Origin: Syncephalis plumigaleata
Taxonomy: Eukaryota > Zoopagomycota > Zoopagomycetes > Zoopagales > Piptocephalidaceae
Assembly: GCA_025201365.1 (NCBI GenBank)
Contig: JAIXMF010000022.1
Span: 1 to 64,000, forward strand
Direction: 5' to 3'
Length of the DNA stretch: 64,000 nucleotides
The position numbers and the translations under genes were made by a program. The notes beneath the pieces are model-generated. The model was not told the DNA's origin. It made no database searches and was given only the letters and a program-made list of their open reading frames with translations. This document shows, in pieces, positions 1 through 13,362 of the stretch. Positions within the stretch are counted from its first letter, which is position 1, and the number at the start of each line of letters is the position of its first letter.

Positions 1-636
1 GGTTATAAGTGTAAACCATATCATTATCAAGACAAGATGGTGATCCTTGGTGATGCCGCACACTCTATGGTGCCATTCTACGGCAAGGAATGAATGCCGC
101 ATGGAGGATGTCATGATACTGCAGGAGATGTTGCTTCGCTATCCAAACTCGCTTGCCGATGCACTTGATGCGTATACCGCATTCCGACACGAAGACGCGG
201 TAGCCATTTGCATTTGGCCATGTATAACTATGAGGAAATGAGGGCACACGTACGAAGTCCGCTCTACTTGTTCCGCAAGACGGTGGAGAGCTACTTGAAC
301 CGACTAGTACCAAGCTACGTCGTGCCACTCTATACCATGGTTAGCTTCACTACCATTCGTTATTCGGAGGCAACACGTCGTTCTAGACGACAAGGTCGTT
401 GGATATGGATAGCAAGTGGTGTGGTACTTGCTATTGCACTTGGTCTACTAACACGAACAGGTATTCGTACATATCAGCATTACTTTATTGCACCACCACC
501 ACCACCACCACCAGCAAAGTCGTATATAGGCAGCATAGGAAACAAGTTGTATTCCGCGGCATTCACTACCACTGATACCACAGTCAGGGTTGCCGGTAAA
601 TTGTGTAGAAAGCTCGCCAATACTATCGTAGGTTAA
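1..636 (+). CDS. Kynurenine 3-monooxygenase, C-terminal part (partial at window edge)
   Basis: FAD-dependent aromatic hydroxylase that converts kynurenine to 3-hydroxykynurenine, normally at the outer mitochondrial membrane. Reading starts in frame at base 1 with the second FAD-binding motif, [12 protein letters not shown], followed after a frame break by the expected GMNAA and ED. Further on, [27 protein letters not shown] matches the family's C-terminal region in content and order. A hydrophobic helix (about bases 400-460) and a polyproline run (about 490-515) follow, consistent with the C-terminal membrane anchor of this enzyme. The frame breaks about three times in the first 215 bases (near 88, 101 and 213). 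Each break is explained by one missing base, so I read this as sequence error or recent damage in an otherwise well-conserved gene. The 5' two thirds lie outside the window. Confidence 0.85.
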
Positions 637-921
637 TCATGATAATAGCAATAATAAATGTTGATTATAGCAGAGGAGTACATGTATAAAATGATAGGTT
701 GTTGTTTATTGGTATTTCGTCATAGCACTAGAGCTATGTTAGAATGAGTGATATAAGCTGCCATAAGTTAGTAAATGTACGTAGTTGCTATTGTAATCAA
801 ATATAAACAATGAAACAAAACATACTACATCGATTGAGTAAAGAAATAGATAAAAATGGTGTAATTGATGAATAAATAGGTGATATGAATATAGTAGAAC
901 ACTATCAGCATCAGCACCGTC

Positions 922-2030
922 TTAAGGCGATATAAGACGAGCTTGATTGATAGACTCCATGGGCACACCTGTCAATAGTGTGGTGTTATCGCTCGTCTAA
1001 TAGAATAAGTCAACGTGTATTAGTAAATAGCAATATAAAAGTATATGAAACCGCTTACCGTTACAGGACAGTCAAAGTTAGCGGTAGCTTTGAACTGCGG
1101 TAATTCCACTTGGATGGCGCCCACTTTCCACAATGCATTGACGGTATACGAGATGACGATAGGACGCGGTGGATGACTACCACGAATACCGCAACGATCT
1201 GCCAGATCCGCTAAAATGAGACTCTTTGGATCATCGGATTGCGAGTAGCGTAGCGTGAATGGGAATCGAATGGTCGTCTCGTTACGAGCACTAATGGAAA
1301 CATCATCCGCGGTACCATTGGCCAACAAAAGATCTGGCATTACGGGCAAGTAAGCCTAATGAAATGTACATACATATATATATATATATGGATAGATAAG
1401 TAACGTGATTCATTGGTTAAAAGCTTGAATTACCTTAGCTTGGATGGAGCTGAATTGTGCACCCAGAAAGTTGGGATTCTTGATTTGCAACAATAAAAAG
1501 AAGCTTAACACAAAGCCGTTGCCTACTTGCTTGAACGGTGATCCCTCTTTAGGCATATCCACGTTAAATGTGCCCAGTTCGGGTAGACGTGCCCATAGGA
1601 AGAATGCCAACAGGAATGCAAATACAAGTAGCAAACCGCAACATACACCATAGGCACATAGACGTGGACAACCATGCTTCGTAAAACCGCAAGCATCGGC
1701 AAATCTACCTGGACGTTTACGTCGATGCATTCGTCCATCGTGAGAGATGGGACTACCCAGTGCAGTGGTGGGATCAACGCCTAGAATGTTGGCTTCATGT
1801 TGATCGAGTGGATACGTGGCAGTATGAAGTAGCGCCGCTTGTTGTTGCTTATTGTCGGCAACCACGGTGCCTATTGTACTAGCATGTTGCAAGGTGCTGG
1901 CAGGTTTTGTCACTTCTGATGTTGCTGGCACTACTACCACTATTTCTTCGGATACGGCGCTATTCGATGCCGTAAGGGTGCTACTAGTCGATGTTGAACC
2001 GACAAATGCTCGTCGCAAGTAGCTATACAT
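922..2030 (-). CDS. LEA-2-like single-pass membrane protein
   Basis: Three exons: 2030-1434, 1355-1059 and 996-922, joined at clean GT-AG introns in frame. The first 120 or so residues are Ser/Thr-rich and hydrophilic. A basic stretch (RRKRPGRF) and a Cys-rich juxtamembrane segment follow, then one strong transmembrane helix (LLLVFAFLLAFFLWARL). The rest reads like the LEA-2 / WHy-type beta-sandwich found in plant NDR1-like and fungal tonoplast proteins: IKNPNFLGAQFSSIQAK, then FPFTLRYSQSD and a Cys pair. The likely topology is N-terminus in the cytosol and LEA-2 domain outside or in the vacuolar lumen. The family assignment comes from the architecture and the ‘xNPNxLGAxFxSIxAxV’ pattern; no biochemical role can be given. 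It is transcribed divergently from the AlkD-like gene. Confidence 0.65.
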
Positions 2031-2658
2031 GGGTCAAATAAAATGGTTTGGATATACAAAAAAGGAGAAAGAAAGCAAGCAAGCAAAAGAGAGCGAGAAA
2101 GAGCGGGAGCAAGAGCGAAGGAAAGTTGAAGGGGGTGGGGTAGTGGAGGAAGAAGAAGAAGAGATAAGCGGATGCAGTAGAGATCGTAACAAAACGGATA
2201 TGGCGATGTAGTGAATAGTATAAACACGGCGGAAAAAGAGAATCGTCACGAATAGAACGGTAGTGGCAACGCAGCTGAATAAACAAAAGCCAAGTTGACG
2301 GAGAGTATAAACAACTTGGAATAGAAAGAGATAGAGATAGAGAGCGTTAGAATAAATGGAAGAGGAGCATCAAATGATCCCACTCATGTGGCCAAATTCA
2401 TCGAATGGCTGATAGTGAATTACTACAACAATTACCACCTATGGTAATACCCGTCCTGCCGTCACGTGTTTGGTGTTCAAGTCAGTAAGGTAGGCACACA
2501 CAAATATACGTATGTGTACGTCATTCGTATTGGCTAGACGCTAAACTCAAAATATCTACTCGCAATCAATTAGTATATGACTCATAATGATTGATACTAG
2601 CACTAATATGAGTAGCCGTTTAACGAAAAAATGTTATTTCATTTACTAACCGATATTC
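2031..2658. other. Divergent intergenic region with a GA-rich tract
   Basis: This 628-base gap separates the start codons of two divergently transcribed genes, so it should hold both promoters. About 2050-2165 is almost pure purine on the + strand (GAAAG, GAGAG and GAAGAA runs). Seen from the minus-strand gene this is a CT-rich leader just upstream of its ATG, a layout repeated at other genes here. Open frames through the tract are low-complexity by-products. I see no RNA gene. Confidence 0.5.
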
Positions 2659-3633
2659 ATGTCTAGTCTGCTATCTACCACCATACGACGAAGCGTACAC
2701 ACCAAGATGCTCAAGCCTGTCGTAAGCCGTAACAAGCCTGATTGGGCAGCGTTGAAAAGGGGCGACCAAGCGATGCTCGCCAACGCTATACTCGAGCATC
2801 TACGTGCCGAGGGAAGTGCCATCTATCTGGAGGGTATGAAACGATTCGGTATAGTGACCACCAATGCCTATGGTATATCATTGCCAGGATTGCGTGCCAT
2901 TGTAAAGGAAGTAGCACCGGTATCAAAGATATGCAGCAATTTGTTATGGGAAAGCGGATATCGCGAGGCAAGACTACTCGCTTGCTGGCTATGGGATGTA
3001 GCGCAGATGTCACGGGATGAGTTGCATCGACTGCCGATCGATATGAACAGCTGGGATGTATGTGATCATGCGTGTACACATTTGCTACGTAATAGCGAGC
3101 ATCGCTGGTCACTCGTCTACGACTGGGTGCACCAAGAGGCAGAGTTCACGCGTAGAAGTGGATTTGCATTGGTGGCTACCATGGCCGCTATACCTGATAC
3201 CGGGCAAGCTAAGGACATAGCACGCAGTGGTACGGATGAACAATTTATCGAATGGCTAAAGGGACCGGCTACGCAATATGCTACGGATGATAGGAACTTT
3301 GTAAAGAAAGCAGTACACTGGTCGATACGTGCTATTGGCAAACGAAACGCATCGCTATGGGATCATGCTGTGGCGTGTGCACGAACACTAAGTCAGCATG
3401 AAAATGCTACTGCATGTTGGGTAGGCAAAGAATCGCTACGTGAGTTGCTAGCTAGAGGAAAGCCGAAAAAGATCAGAAATGTCAAGCGAGTAGTCACGGA
3501 AATATCGATAGAAACACCTACTACTAAGGTTAAACGTAGCAGATCGATAAGCAAACAAGTATCCAATGTCGCTGAAGTGGTTGATGAATCTATTCGTCGT
3601 TCAGCCCGTTTAAAAGGCAAAAAGTCAAGCTGA
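2659..3633 (+). CDS. AlkD-like DNA alkylation repair (HEAT-repeat) protein
   Basis: Intronless 324-residue protein. The core is built of amphipathic helix pairs as in the AlkC/AlkD DNA glycosylase superfamily (DNA alkylation repair enzyme, PF08713). The characteristic stretches are EARLLACWLWDV, HRWSLVYDWV, EFTRRSGFALVATMAA and, most typical, FVKKAVHWSIRAIGKRN. Bacterial and fungal relatives bind or excise alkylated bases, but several eukaryotic members have no proven activity. The N-terminus (MSSLLSTTIRRSVHTKML) is Arg/Ser-rich and free of acidic residues, so it could be a mitochondrial presequence. The Met at residue 17 is an alternative start if the protein is nuclear. The C-terminal 60 residues are Lys/Arg-rich and resemble a nuclear localisation or DNA-binding tail. 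The frame is clean throughout. Confidence 0.75.
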   Translation: MSSLLSTTIRRSVHTKMLKPVVSRNKPDWAALKRGDQAMLANAILEHLRAEGSAIYLEGMKRFGIVTTNAYGISLPGLRAIVKEVAPVSKICSNLLWESGYREARLLACWLWDVAQMSRDELHRLPIDMNSWDVCDHACTHLLRNSEHRWSLVYDWVHQEAEFTRRSGFALVATMAAIPDTGQAKDIARSGTDEQFIEWLKGPATQYATDDRNFVKKAVHWSIRAIGKRNASLWDHAVACARTLSQHENATACWVGKESLRELLARGKPKKIRNVKRVVTEISIETPTTKVKRSRSISKQVSNVAEVVDESIRRSARLKGKKSS

Positions 3634-3801
3634 AGACATGCAATATTAATGGATTTGTCTTCTTCAGATGAATGGTCATCGTTTTATAAACATCATGATT
3701 ACAATTTTACGTAGTCCATATTAATTACTACATCAGAATGATGCAAAACAATGTAAACGACAGCCATGTTATTTATTCAGTTAGAATGTTACTGCTATGA
3801 C

Positions 3802-4516
3802 TTATGGTGCCAATGCAACTGCTTTAATTTCAATGAGCAATCGATTAGGCGGTTTGCATGGTAGTTGTTTTACTGCAACAGTAGTACGCGTTGGACCTGA
3901 TCATCACCATTAATAACAATTAGATACACTACTAGTGCTACTACTAACCTGTTTCTGCGTCGAAATACTGATTGTAAACCTATATTTACTACTATTAGAT
4001 GATGTCAAGTAGTCTATTCGCTTGATTACCTCGTTAAAACCATCATAGTCGGCCATGTCAATTAAGAATACAGTCAGATCCACGAGATGTTCGAGTGATG
4101 CGCCAGCCTCTTGTAAAATCACCTTAATACTAATACACAGATGCTTAATGCTTGCACTAGAATAGCTCAGGCGTATACTATTACTTTTCAAAGATGGCCT
4201 TCGTTTGTGCCCGAATATCAAGCTCCCATACTCCTGGTTCACGCTCTACAGCCTAGTAATCATACAGCAAATAGCTAGTTATCAATCTCGACCAATAGCG
4301 CAACAATAAATATTATCTTACTCCTTCATAACTAAGTGGCAATAGAGTTAGTTCACTGAAATGGTTACTATACTCATTGACTGCTTACGTGTTATCTGGA
4401 CGACGTGACGAAATACCCGACACGTAAATGTAAGGACCAGCACGACGTGCGTGTGGATAATGTGCCAATGAACCGGCACGGTCACCTAGAATATACGCTT
4501 GACCGTTAGAAGACAT
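3802..4516 (-). CDS. RidA/YjgF-family enzyme, 2-aminomuconate deaminase type
   Basis: Small imine/enamine deaminase. I chose [11 protein letters not shown] as the start because the longer upstream frame (from 4627) is only a hydrophobic low-complexity stretch. The spliced protein contains [21 protein letters not shown], the hallmark start of the 2-aminomuconate deaminase branch. It then has [57 protein letters not shown] and [10 protein letters not shown] before a stop at 3802. The Arg of GPTRTTVAV is the conserved active-site residue of RidA proteins. At least four short introns are needed, and the one splitting NE|VYN is unambiguous. The second exon (about 4327-4347) is the least certain. 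In tryptophan catabolism this enzyme acts after ACMSD, whose gene lies 9 kb away, and KMO is 3 kb away on the other side. Confidence 0.8.
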
Positions 4517-4697
4517 TTGGGTTATCGATGTCAAAGTGGTAATAAGGGTTAATGAGAGCAACAATAGGTAAAACGATAGTAGAAAGGAGTCGAGCGAGAG
4601 GAGAGGAAATGATGGCGTCACACACATCCAGTTTCATTTCTGCTGTATTTATTTATTCCGTTTCATTTCTGTGTGTTTGTTTATCCAGTAACCTAGC

Positions 4698-6273
4698 ATG
4701 TCAGAGACTCATCTACGCCAACTTGTACTGCCGGTAGGTAAGCATTTAACAAGCAGTGTTCTCTACACACATATACGTTCGTTTGTTATTACGCTGGCTT
4801 ACTGATTATATCTACGTTTTAGTACTTGCAAACTCAATATGTATGGGCACACAGTACTGCTTTACTGGCACGCTATCCAACTCTAATACCCAACAGTCAT
4901 TCTGATCGTAAGTATACTATAGTATAGTATATAGATACAGCAACTTACTCGGTCGGTTAACATCCTGTAGAAACAGCACCGTTATGCTTTCAAGGCACAT
5001 TGCCTATTACTTTCCAAGGCAATTCCTATCATATTCCACTGGGTATTTGGCTACCCTATGACTATCCGTCTACACCACCCAATGTACGTGTTCTACCAAC
5101 CGAGCAAATGGCTATACGTGCCGGCCCTTATGTCGATGATCATGGTCAGGTGCGTCATCCGTATCTCAACAGTATATGGCTGGAACGAACACAGGTAAGC
5201 ATTGCACCTTTTCTTTTTCAAATGAGTAAGCATCTCATTTTATTATAGGATGCCGATCTAGTTCAGCTGTGCGATATTCTACAAACTTGCTTCTCGCAAG
5301 ACCCTCCGGTATACGCACGTTCACTAGCCAGTACACTCGATCATTCATTACCGCAAAAAGATACTAGTGCTGGTGCAATGGCAGCAGCATTGCCTCCACC
5401 CAAATTAGGTACGATGCCACCGCAGGATCCATTTGCTCAGGCACCACCTCTTCATAGTCCATTGGATTATCGTAGAATATTTGGTGGTGATACCGAATCG
5501 CCAGAGGAACAGGTAAATAATGAGATCATTAGTTGTGATAGCTCTAATGATTATGTAATGATAGAAACAGCCTAGAGAAGACGAGCAAGAAAGACAAGTT
5601 ATGATCGAGTCGATTCGACAAAAACTACGTGAAGATCTAGCGGCATTCCATGAGAAGCATCATGAACAGGTCAATCATGTGTTGGCACAACATACAAAAC
5701 TCGTAGAACATGAACAGACAATTGATGCTGCTCATGCACGATTACTTCAGGTAGAAGTAAGTAATAACTATGACTAGCTAATGCGTAAATAATAACATTT
5801 GTAATAATGTAATCTGTGATTAGGCCGAGTTAGATGAAGAGTTGGCGGAATTACTAAAGAAAGGCAAGGAGATTGCCACGTCGACTGATGAACTAGAAGT
5901 GGCATCTGATTTTACACCTAATGAACTGATTAAAGGTCGATCTGCCTTGGAAGAACAGTAAGTGTATACACAAGCTAATATACCATTATTATGATGTATT
6001 CCTAACATTCATATTAGAATATTTGATTTGACTGCCAAGGAACATGCCATTGACGATGTGATCGATCAGTTATCAGTTGCATTACGACGTGGACGTATTG
6101 ATCTTACTACATTCCTTAAGGTATACACACTTACAAGTATTTAGCATACGATAACTAATACTAATGCGTATTTACGTAATTAGCTTGTACGTAGACATTC
6201 CCGTGATCAATTTGTATGTAAGGCATTGTTACGTAAGGCACGAATTCAAGCCCGATTATCACCCTCCATCTAG
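4698..6273 (+). CDS. VPS23: ESCRT-I subunit Vps23/TSG101
   Basis: Ubiquitin-binding component of ESCRT-I, which sorts membrane cargo into multivesicular bodies. The first exon encodes MSETHLRQLVLP. The UEV domain continues through YLQTQYVWAHSTALLARYPTL, ITFQGNSYHIPLGIWLPYDYPSTPPNVRV and VDDHGQVRHPYL to DPPVYARS, as in TSG101. A short Pro-rich linker follows, then a coiled coil rich in Glu and Gln (about REDEQERQVMIESIRQKL onward). The C-terminal steadiness box is EHAIDDVIDQLSVALRRGRI, then TTFLKLVRRHSRDQFVCKALLRKA. There are about seven short introns, and all junctions I checked keep phase. No frame breaks were seen. It is divergent from the RidA gene and convergent with the Blm10 gene (160 bases apart). 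Confidence 0.92.
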
Positions 6274-6432
6274 TAGAGTGTAATCGAGAGACTACTTATT
6301 GTCTGTTGTCTGTTGTCTGTTAATAAAAGTGTATACATTTATTACGAATTTATATTTATGATGCATGTAATGCCTTGTAAATCATTCTACCTAATGTGTC
6401 TACTCTCATCAATAATGAAAAGATTAGTGTAT

Positions 6433-9400
6433 TTACGCATAGTAGGATGGCGATACAAGTAGATCGGTCAACTCTTCCAATTGCTCTTCACTAAAGTGTC
6501 GACTATCCTCACGCCATGTATCTTGATGTGTACGTTTGAACTCGGCAAATGTATGTCTAACCGTTGACTATTCATAATATACATGTAGATGACTTGTTAG
6601 TTCAATGATATAAAGGCATTGCATTCACAACAGCCTACCTTAATCGGTTCTGGATCTGCTAAACACTTTGATAAATGTATCATTACACTAGGCATCCATG
6701 ATGGTATCTCGTAAGGGAAAGCGAGAATCATACTGGACAATCCTAGTGCACCAGCATGTCGTTGATGCAATACAGTATTGGTAGCTGCTGAGTCAGTGGC
6801 ATCGGTTTTGGCCACTTTTCTTGGTGGTGGTTTTGCTTTTAGCAATGATAAACATTCATTCTAGTCAATGTGATTAGCGTGTATTGCAATGATATCATGA
6901 AATTACTTACCTTCAACTTCTCCAACAATGATCTATCTGAACATTGCATCAAACCTGACAGTACTTTGGCAGCAGTTGTACGCACCTAATTCGTCGTATT
7001 GTTATATAGGTGCGTATAAATGATGATGATGTCACACTTACCTCTAATTGTGGATCTTGAAGTATTGCCGTTACTTGCTCTATAATGCTAGTGCTTAACG
7101 AAGCATCAAGATTGAATAGTTGCTTAAAGTAGAACACTTGCAATAGTAGTAGTATGCGATTGCGAATACGCCAACTCGTACTATGCTTCAATAGATCTAG
7201 TAGTTGATGTGCAATCTTTGGCGTCCATTGTGGCGGATACGGATAATCTGCTATGAGATAGAGCAATCTCGTCGTTTGCATGTACAATTCCTCTTTATCA
7301 CGCAATTCCTGCATCTTCAACAGTTCAGGAAGTAGCACCAATGTATAGGGCAATATAGTGGCATAGCCATAGCGTTTCATGCCCAGTTGCATCCAATGAG
7401 TAATGGTATGACTGGCGTTGATGTAATCAAATGCAGTACCCGATGTATCCAACATGTATTGTTCTCGCCAGCTTGCCAATTGTTCTAGTAGTTCGGTCAT
7501 CCATATTGGCACCGATGTATCTACAGTTGTCATTTGTACTTCAAGTGATGTCGTTTGTTGATCATGTGCTAGCCGTGTAGTCACCGATGCAAATGCCTCG
7601 GGAATGTGCAGCTGCACTAATTCATCCATGATACTACCAATCTCATCGCGTACTTTTTGATACGGGAAGTTAATGTAGCTTAGGAGGCCTTGCAGTTTTG
7701 GCTCTAAGCGAATACGCAACTTCCACGAACCATACTCGATGGCATTACGCCATAGTAATACTAGTTTCACTTGGTCGAATGCCGATAGAGATGCCGGATC
7801 AAGCTGGAGATCATTCTGCTCGAACCACCCGAGTAATGGTAGGATACGACGTGGATCTCGATTTACCTTAACATCAGCTATTGTTAGTATTTACATCGTA
7901 TATGTACTTCTAACATCACTGCACACTTACAATTATGTAGTAAACGCAAAACTCCCAGCATTGTAGTGTCTCGGGTGTTGCATGATCCAACGCTAACTGT
8001 AGTAATGGAAGTGTCTCCTGCCACATGTAATCTCGATCAGCTTGAGGCCAATGCTTACTGCCTCGAATAATACCGCTGAGCATCTCCGCTGCTGCTTGTT
8101 GTTTATGACTTTCATCGTATGCTTCAATGAATACGCGTAATGGTTGTAGTTGTGCTTGCATCGCTTTAACACCAAATATCTCTGCTATCAATTTATAGGC
8201 AGCGCATGCTTGTTCCAATGTTCTGCCGGCACTTCCCGTTTCGTGTTCCTTCGCCGTATAGTCGAGTAATCTTGACCAGAAGGATGACTGACTCAATGGT
8301 ACAGAAAGTGTCATGTAGATCTCTTGAACATCTGATGGCATTGATGTCGGATAAAGTGGTTCCGTGCCAAACTGGTAAGTGATCATCTTATCGGGCCATA
8401 CTCGCGTTCCTATATAGTTTTTATCCAGCAATGGCCTAATAATATCGTGATGATGTTAGTAGATTATACTAAGCAATGCATAATTAATTGACCTACCATT
8501 CAGCAACTGTTTCAACATCCAAAGAATTCTGCACATAAGTGGCAGTAAAGTTGTCTGGCATTGGTCGTGGCAATGTCATTGTGTGCTTTAACGGGTGCGG
8601 ACGCGTCTTCCACGTTTGACGCTTCATTAGTCCAAGCATTCTCATTAGGAGTATACTAAAGCATAAGCGAATAACCGGTGTTTCCGAAAACATGTACTTT
8701 GTGGTCATTTCCGCCAAACGAGTACTGGGCAGTGTACCATTATGCTGTAATGAATAGAGTATACGCAAGGCCAATAGCTGGAAGGTGCCTTGTAAGTTAT
8801 CATTAATGAATAAATCAGTAAATGATGATTCCTACATCATTGTATTAGTTAATGTGAACAACATGAATGATTTTGCAACGTACTATTTCTTTACGATGGA
8901 TGACACTATTTTCGAATCGACGATTTGCTACTTTCTCTGCAATTCTACACCATTCAGGATTACGTAGCACTTCAGAGACTAGCTGTGCTGCTCTCTCCGT
9001 AATGTTGGATTATCCATGAGGAATTGATGATATGCCGGTAAGAATCTGCACATATTGTTGAAGAACTCGCTAGCCAATGCCATGATACTTGGCTAGATTC
9101 AGTATAGGATGACTATTAACTACATGTACTACTTCATTGACATGTGTGTACTCACTTTAGCTTCACGTTGTATTAGCACTAGTGCAGTAGCCAACTTCTT
9201 CATCTGAACCATGTTAGCTATCGCATCGATAACCTTTCCGAGCTTAAGCTGTAATAGGCGCCTTTCAACTTGGTCGATGATGCCTCTAATAATAATGCAG
9301 TACGATGAATCAATTAGTATATATATATATGTAAATCAACCGATATTATACTTGCCTGGATCTGTCAAAATGTTAACAAATTGTAGGATACCATGTCTTT

Positions 9401-12400
9401 TCATACTAGGGAATGCACTCCATACAACATCTAGCACATCCTGAGCTTCTCTGTTATTTGAAATGAGCACATGGATGTCAGAGTAATAATCACACCATTG
9501 ATCTCATTCTACTTACCTACGCACTTCAGCATAGTCACTGACTGCATAATCAAATGTATCATTGATTAATACACGATGTTCCGGCAATAGTTCCATTTGA
9601 CGTAGATTATACCGCAATCGACGTAGATGAGAACACGTAGCTCGTTCCCCTAATAGATACATATCATTCAACGATATTAGTAAATGTATGACAATGATAT
9701 GTACGAATGCATTCGCTTGTAACTTACTTAGCAACGCGTATGGCCATTGTTTCTTATCCAACGGTTTCTCAAATGTCATCTTAAACACGTAGTAGTGCAA
9801 GACTGCATGGCGATAATCAGACATGATGAATCCTCGATCGATTACTACCACTTTTATGTTCTAATGAACTTGTTAGCCATTGGATTACTCAATGACATGT
9901 CAACACTTACTAATAAAACTAGTTTCAAGCAATTTACCGCATTATCACGATGCTGTTGCAATGATTGTCCAATTCGATGCAAGATTGTAAGCAGTTGTCG
10001 ATGTATACGATTATACTCTTGATAGGGTAGACTATCCCGATCCTTGACGGCATAGCCAGCCTCAATGAATCGACGTGGATTCTTGTATTGATTTAGCAAT
10101 TCTGTTTCCTGTAAATCTGCAGATTTATCCGTAGGAATTGCTATATCATCATTGCCATCAATACTGCTAGTTATGGCAATCTCATTCATATTGCTGGAAG
10201 ATACGCTCGATGTCCATTGATGATCGATAACAAGTTCTTTCGTGTTATTTGAACATTCGTGAATCAGCGTTAGTAATCGTTCTGCTTCATCAACTAGCGC
10301 TCTATCTTCATTGACGTTCTGGCCTAATTGACCTGCAATCCATTCTAGTCTAGTAAGCATTGGTGTCATAAATTCCTTTAGAATGTTCATAGCAAATGTT
10401 ATCTCCATTTCATTGGGAATGTGCCATTTCACTTTGATATTAGACAGGTAGACTAAAGCATCTTGTTGCTCTATAATCCATGCAATATTATTAATAAATA
10501 CATCAATAAACAAATCAGTAGATGTCCACTTACCTGCAGTGTTCGTTACGTCATTTGCAATATCACTAATGGCACTGCTAGTATGACAAGTAGTCAAATT
10601 GAACAAGAGTTTACCCAGTACATTGCCGTACAGTTCAATCGATCTCTTGGAATGGCATTGGGCCTGCATTAGATGTAGTATATCCATGATGGTTGCCGTA
10701 TGTTCGAGTATTTGCGCACCTGCATCACCAATCACATATGCCAGTATCAATTGATACCAATGTAATCGCAAATCGGAGTGCTCGCTACGATGTCGCGCAC
10801 CAGCACCGTATTCTAATTCCTCACGAATTTGTTCCACGCATAGATCGATGAGTGGACCAAGACTAATGGTCGACTGTACTGCCGCCGCCACTTGACATAG
10901 TTCAGCCAGGCCATAGGATAGGGTAGGTGAGCTGTAATCGCGTATATACTGAATCAGTCGATTGTGAATGATCGATTTGTACGAGTCTACGGTAAGCTGC
11001 GAGAAGATGGTCCTGGCAGAGTGTAGCATAGCGTGGACAGGCCACTTTTCAGCTGATGTAAACTGTTTGGAACGATATCCACGCGTAGTATGCTCAGTTC
11101 CATCTGAAAGTCCATCGAGTGTTACCAGTAATCGAGTGAAATAGTCGGCCGTCCATTCTTCCACGTCAAATGGAATTATAGGCAAGTAGTTGGATTCGTT
11201 GCCTACTTCGATATCGGTACTCGATTCCTCGAATGATGATCTAGTCGATTTGCTGATCGCATCGAGAGATGTAACACTAAGAACGGTGCTAATAAATGAA
11301 GCTGCATCCGTGCATTTCGTTTCATCGTTCGGATCTAATCCGGGTAAGATTAGGTTGAATAGCGTGCCCAAGTATTTCATTCCTTTCGTGTAATGAGCTG
11401 GATGGAAGAATGTACTAGCGGTTGTACTTAGACATCTAATGACACTGATAGTACGATGCACTTCCGTTAGCGATTCCAATGCAGGAATTGCTCGTTCAAG
11501 GATAGAAGGAACAATAGCGTCTGGATCGATGCCTAATGCACAATTACTAGATCAGTATCGCATAGTATGTGTATATAATAACAATTGTAATAACTACTTA
11601 CATGCCAAGTAACTGGTAGCAGTGGTAATACAGTAAACAGTATGCTCAGTCTTTGAGAACATTGATAACAGCAGAACAGGACGGAAGGCACACACCAAAC
11701 GATGAAGCATCGGCTTAGTTAATCGATTCTCTGGTCGAATGTAGAAACGTCGATCGTCATTCTCTATAACATGATGACAATTGTTACTATTATTCATTAT
11801 TTATATACAGTGTACCACTTACCCATACGCACTCGGGTTAACAATTCTTTGGCTGCTTGTTTGATGTACTTGGCAAAGCTCACTTGTCGTCTTCCCGCAT
11901 TAGACGGATGAAAGAATGACTCGAATGCTTGTAGCCATTTCTCAAATCGTATAATACCCAATGGCATGCCATGTTCATCCGTTTCATCGGTACGAATAGT
12001 CCAAATGACGAATGTAGCAAACCATTTCTCAGTCTAGTAATTGATATCAAACTACAGTTAATATCTATAAACATTACTTGAATAGGAGTGATTACTTACG
12101 AATTGTTTAACTACTAGATCATGAGACGCAGCTGGTTTATACAATGAACGTTTCGCTTGTAAATGACTACCATTCGCTAATGGCACTGAACAATAGTGCA
12201 ACATGAGATCGTAGGCCCATTCGAGAAGATACGTCTCAAATAGCGGTTGTTTCATCGGTGTATCCGATCGATAATTAGCATGTTGTTTCGCCAATCGACC
12301 TAGTATGCTTAATGATGCCTCGCATACTTTGGCTGAACGTGCCACCTCCATCCAGCATTGAAATAGGGTTGGCAACCAGGTTGGAGGACATCCATCGGTG

Positions 12401-13069
12401 GTCGGTTCCACCGGAAGGAAACGTCTAAGCCATGATATGCCGGTGAGCATCGCATTAGGCGAATAGGGCTGTATGGTGGGTAGCCATAGAGCAAGTATCT
12501 CGGAGGTTGCCTCTGACTCGAAGAATCGACTGACAACGAGCGGTAGTCGTTTAATGGAATGTGCATTCTCTCCCATGTCAGGCGTGGCAACACTACTGTA
12601 CTTGGACTGCAGTATTGTTTTCAATTTGTCATAGAGTGGTCGCCATGGTAGAGTCAATGCATCGTTCGGCACATGATACTCGTGTTGCACTAGTTTAATG
12701 CACAGATAGGCGTATCGACTAGCTCGATGATAATCTGTATCGGGATCCGTTAACACCGTGTAGAAGAGGCGACACAACTCGACACGATCATGAACAGTGA
12801 GTGGATATTTCAACTCGATATAACTACGTAATGCTAGAGGGTTAGTGCGGATATTGCATGCATGATAAGGCATACTTTTCTAAACGACTAATGTAACTAA
12901 ATGCACCTATCCAATCGCCAATGCCTAGATGGACAGATATGCCAGATTTGATATCATTTAACAATTGGATAGGTTCCTCGTCTGGTATTGCGTAGGGTAG
13001 CAGACCGGTGAGAGGAATGCAGTAAGGGTCCTGCAATTCCTCAGTCTTCAGTGAAGCAATTAGCGGCAT
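6433..13069 (-). CDS. BLM10: Proteasome activator Blm10/PA200 (PSME4 family)
   Basis: Very large HEAT-repeat protein that caps the 20S proteasome and opens its gate. The start MPLIASLKTEELQDPYCIP begins at 13069. LTLPWRPLYDKLKTIL matches the diagnostic N-terminal ‘LELPWRPLYD’ of the family. LTKPMLHRLVCAFRPVLLLSMFSK and a long series of helical repeats follow. The end is decisive: TFAEFKRTHQDTW, then REDSRHFSEEQLEELTDLL and VSPSYYA-stop, the family's C-terminal gate-opening tail with the YYA variant of the HbYX motif. About 15 introns split the gene, giving roughly 1,700-1,900 residues. The reading frame jumps at least twice without a plausible intron (near 12865 and 9006), each fixed by one base, as elsewhere in this window. 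Confidence 0.93.
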
Positions 13070-13362
13070 AGTTAGAATGAATAAAAGTTAGGAAAAGATA
13101 CAAATGTCAATTGACAAGTTGATAGAGAAAGAGTAGATTAGTACGAATAGCCTGCATGTAAACAAACAATATGCAGATACAACTAATGTATATTTATATG
13201 CACAATTGTATTAGTAAGTGGAAGGTGAAAGAAGGATTTCTTGCAACGTCATAACACACTGAATCTGATGACTCACTCGGATAATAAGTAAATTACAGAC
13301 ATAGTGAATTATCATTATTGGTCATTCGCAACGCTTTATTCAAAGGTGTAGTCAACACTTCG

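Noticed and set aside
1940-2286. Several overlapping frames on both strands around the GA-rich tract
   Set aside because: Products of a purine/pyrimidine tract in a promoter region; composition is Ser/Leu/Phe- or Glu/Lys-only and no family signature is present.
4517-4627. Longer N-terminus for the RidA-type protein starting at 4627
   Set aside because: The extension is a hydrophobic Ser/Leu stretch encoded by a CT-rich leader, unlike any member of the family; [11 protein letters not shown] at 4516 fits the usual start.
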